Below are positions 34,011-35,270 of a stretch of DNA of 35,270 nt, one piece after another. How positions within the stretch are numbered: position 1 is the first letter of the stretch; the number at the start of each line of letters is the position of its first letter. The stretch covers positions 1-35,270 of the forward strand of contig NZ_FOBL01000027.1 of the NCBI RefSeq assembly GCF_900109825.1. The letters are read 5' to 3'. This stretch comes from Alkalibacterium putridalgicola (lineage in GTDB: Bacteria > Bacillota > Bacilli > Lactobacillales > Carnobacteriaceae_A). A program made the translations under genes and the position numbers. Below the pieces are notes generated by a model. That model had not been told where the DNA came from. It worked only from the letters and a program-made list of their open reading frames with translations, and searched no databases.

Positions 34011-35189
34011 ATGGAAGTGATGATTGAAACATGTTGTGGTATCGATGTGCATCAGAAATCCATCGTTTGCTGTATTCTTGACGGACCTTTAGATACAAAC
34101 CGACCTAAAAAAATCCAGAAAACTTTTGGCACTAGAACGGATGAACTTCGAGAGGCCCTTCAGTGGCTGGAAGACCATCACGTCACAGATATATTCATGG
34201 AAAGTACGGGACAGTACTGGGTGCCCGTGTTTAATATTTTTTCCGAAGGAACAGGGCAGTTGATTTTGGCTAATCCTCAACACATTAAAAATGTGCCCGG
34301 GCGTAAGACAGATATGAAAGATGCCGAATGGATTGCGCAACTCGGCCGTTGCGGCTTGATTCAATCGTCTTACATTCCTGCACCTGTAGTTATGGAACTA
34401 CGTCTGATGACACGCCGTCGGCTGTCTTATACTCAAAAACGAACACAAGCCAAGAATGAATTGCATAATATCCTTCAACGTTCCAATATCAAACTGACGG
34501 GTTACTTGTCTGACATTTTTTCCAAAACAGGACAAGCCTTGCTTCAACTATTTATCAACGGTGAAGTGTTAAGTTTGGCGTCTGTCAGTGCCTGTATGCA
34601 CGGGAAAGTCAAAGCCTCTCCCGAAGATATCCTCCGCGCGATGGACGGAAAACTATCAGTCACTGATCGACAATTACTCGAGGATTCGCTAGATGAATAC
34701 CGATTTTACAGTGAAAAGATCCAACAGATCGAAGGCCACATCCGTAAGTATATTCTGCTTCATTTTCCGGAGGAATACGACTTGCTGCTAACGATCCCTG
34801 GGATAAAAGAACAGGGTGCCGCTGTTATCTTAGCTGAAATTGGTCCAAATACAGAGGGCTTTAAAACAGTGGGTCACCTCGCTTCATGGGCAGGACTATC
34901 CCCTGGATCAAATGAAAGCGCGGGAAAAAAGAAATCGTCGCGAATAACCCCAGGAAATAAGTATTTAAAGACCACACTCATTTCCAGCGGGGGCATCGCC
35001 GGTCGATCGAAAGATTTTGCTTTTCGATCAGTGTATTACCGCATTTCCAGTAGAGGATCTAAAATGAAGGCTGTGGTAGCCTGTGGTCATAAGTTACTTC
35101 GAATCATTTATAAAATTTTAACGGATAAAGTTCCATATAACGAAAAAAGAGCACTAGGTCTGCGGCAACAGCACCTAGCACTCAACTAA
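34011..35189 (+). CDS. IS110-family transposase (DEDD recombinase)
   Basis: A 392-residue recombinase that moves the element guided by a bridge RNA in characterised relatives. The N-terminal RuvC-like DEDD domain has D12 (GIDVHQK), E64 (FMESTG), and D101 and D104 (GRKTDMKDAEW). The C-terminal Transposase_20 domain has the helix-hairpin LLLTIPGIKEQGAAVILAEIG, the HLASWAGLSPG segment and NESAGKKKSS, around the presumed catalytic serine. ATG at 34011 follows GGAGG by eight bases; in-frame ATGs at 33996 and 34005 overlap that site. The frame is intact, so the element may be active. Confidence 0.93.
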   Translation: MEVMIETCCGIDVHQKSIVCCILDGPLDTNRPKKIQKTFGTRTDELREALQWLEDHHVTDIFMESTGQYWVPVFNIFSEGTGQLILANPQHIKNVPGRKTDMKDAEWIAQLGRCGLIQSSYIPAPVVMELRLMTRRRLSYTQKRTQAKNELHNILQRSNIKLTGYLSDIFSKTGQALLQLFINGEVLSLASVSACMHGKVKASPEDILRAMDGKLSVTDRQLLEDSLDEYRFYSEKIQQIEGHIRKYILLHFPEEYDLLLTIPGIKEQGAAVILAEIGPNTEGFKTVGHLASWAGLSPGSNESAGKKKSSRITPGNKYLKTTLISSGGIAGRSKDFAFRSVYYRISSRGSKMKAVVACGHKLLRIIYKILTDKVPYNEKRALGLRQQHLALN

Positions 35190-35270
35190 AAAAATAAAAA
35201 TTTACTTGTATTTATTATAGCATGGGGTGTGTTTTTTGCGCTTTTTTGCATTATTATTTTTCAAATAAAA

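Larger units (their letters stand above)
33727..35270 (+). mobile_element. IS110-family insertion sequence, ends not resolved
   Basis: One transposase gene flanked by about 285 non-coding bases upstream and at least 80 downstream. IS110 elements usually lack clear terminal inverted repeats and target duplications, so neither end can be read off here. The left end lies between the rpsD terminator (33726) and the candidate -10 box (33832); the right end is after 35189, perhaps beyond the window. The region 33727-33808 holds nothing else recognisable. Confidence 0.8.

Noticed and set aside
35244-35250. TTTTGCA shared by the bridge RNA loop (33914-33920) and the right flank, as a possible donor match
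   Set aside because: Seven bases in AT-rich DNA can match by chance, and the right end of the element is not defined.

Overview
The window is a chromosomal segment of a low-GC Gram-positive bacterium, most likely a lactic acid bacterium of the Carnobacteriaceae (Alkalibacterium or Marinilactibacillus type). The order comes from gene content and gene order: yqeG-yqeH-yhbY-nadD-yqeK-rsfS-yqeM-tmcAL, then ylbN-rpmF, then a DUF3397 gene and a Lactobacillales-style division and cell-wall (dcw) cluster ending in divIVA-ileS. Strong AGGAGG ribosome binding sites, T-tract terminators and a T-box riboswitch fit Firmicutes. The genus is a guess from protein style, not a database result.

Layout. 1-145: a 51-bp tandem repeat cut by the window edge. 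219-1452: a minus-strand aminotransferase. 1637-1888: ykuJ. 1977-7520: an eight-gene run for ribosome assembly, NAD synthesis, Ap4A hydrolysis and tRNA modification, with short gaps or overlaps throughout. 7643-8423: ylbN-rpmF behind a strong promoter that overlaps the tmcAL stop codon. 8568-22699: DUF3397, then mraZ, rsmH, ftsL, a PBP2x-type transpeptidase, mraY / murD, murG, divIB / ftsA, ftsZ, sepF, ylmG, ylmH, divIVA. Terminators after mraY and divIB split the dcw genes into three potential units, the first preceded by phased MraZ boxes. 22735-25746: isoleucine T-box and ileS.

25809-26126 is a cold-shock gene. A convergent minus-strand block follows: a GlsB/YeaQ-type membrane protein, a TelA-family protein and XpaC. 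28633-30153 holds nudF, a small basic membrane protein and mtnN. 30270-31459 holds yktB and a sugar O-acetyltransferase. 31627-32754 encodes a protein resembling the bacterial archaeo-eukaryotic release factor (baeRF) families. 32849-33668 is rpsD with a structured leader of the S4 autoregulatory type. From about 33727 to the window end lies an IS110-family element whose 5' non-coding region has a promoter-like sequence and a self-complementary segment fitting a bridge RNA.

How it fits together: most of the window is conserved growth machinery (ribosome assembly and silencing, septum formation, peptidoglycan precursor synthesis, translation). Less ordinary parts are the tandem repeat at the left edge, the baeRF-like gene, and the IS110 element with its candidate guide RNA at the right edge. 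No defence island, CRISPR array, prophage, tRNA or rRNA gene was seen.
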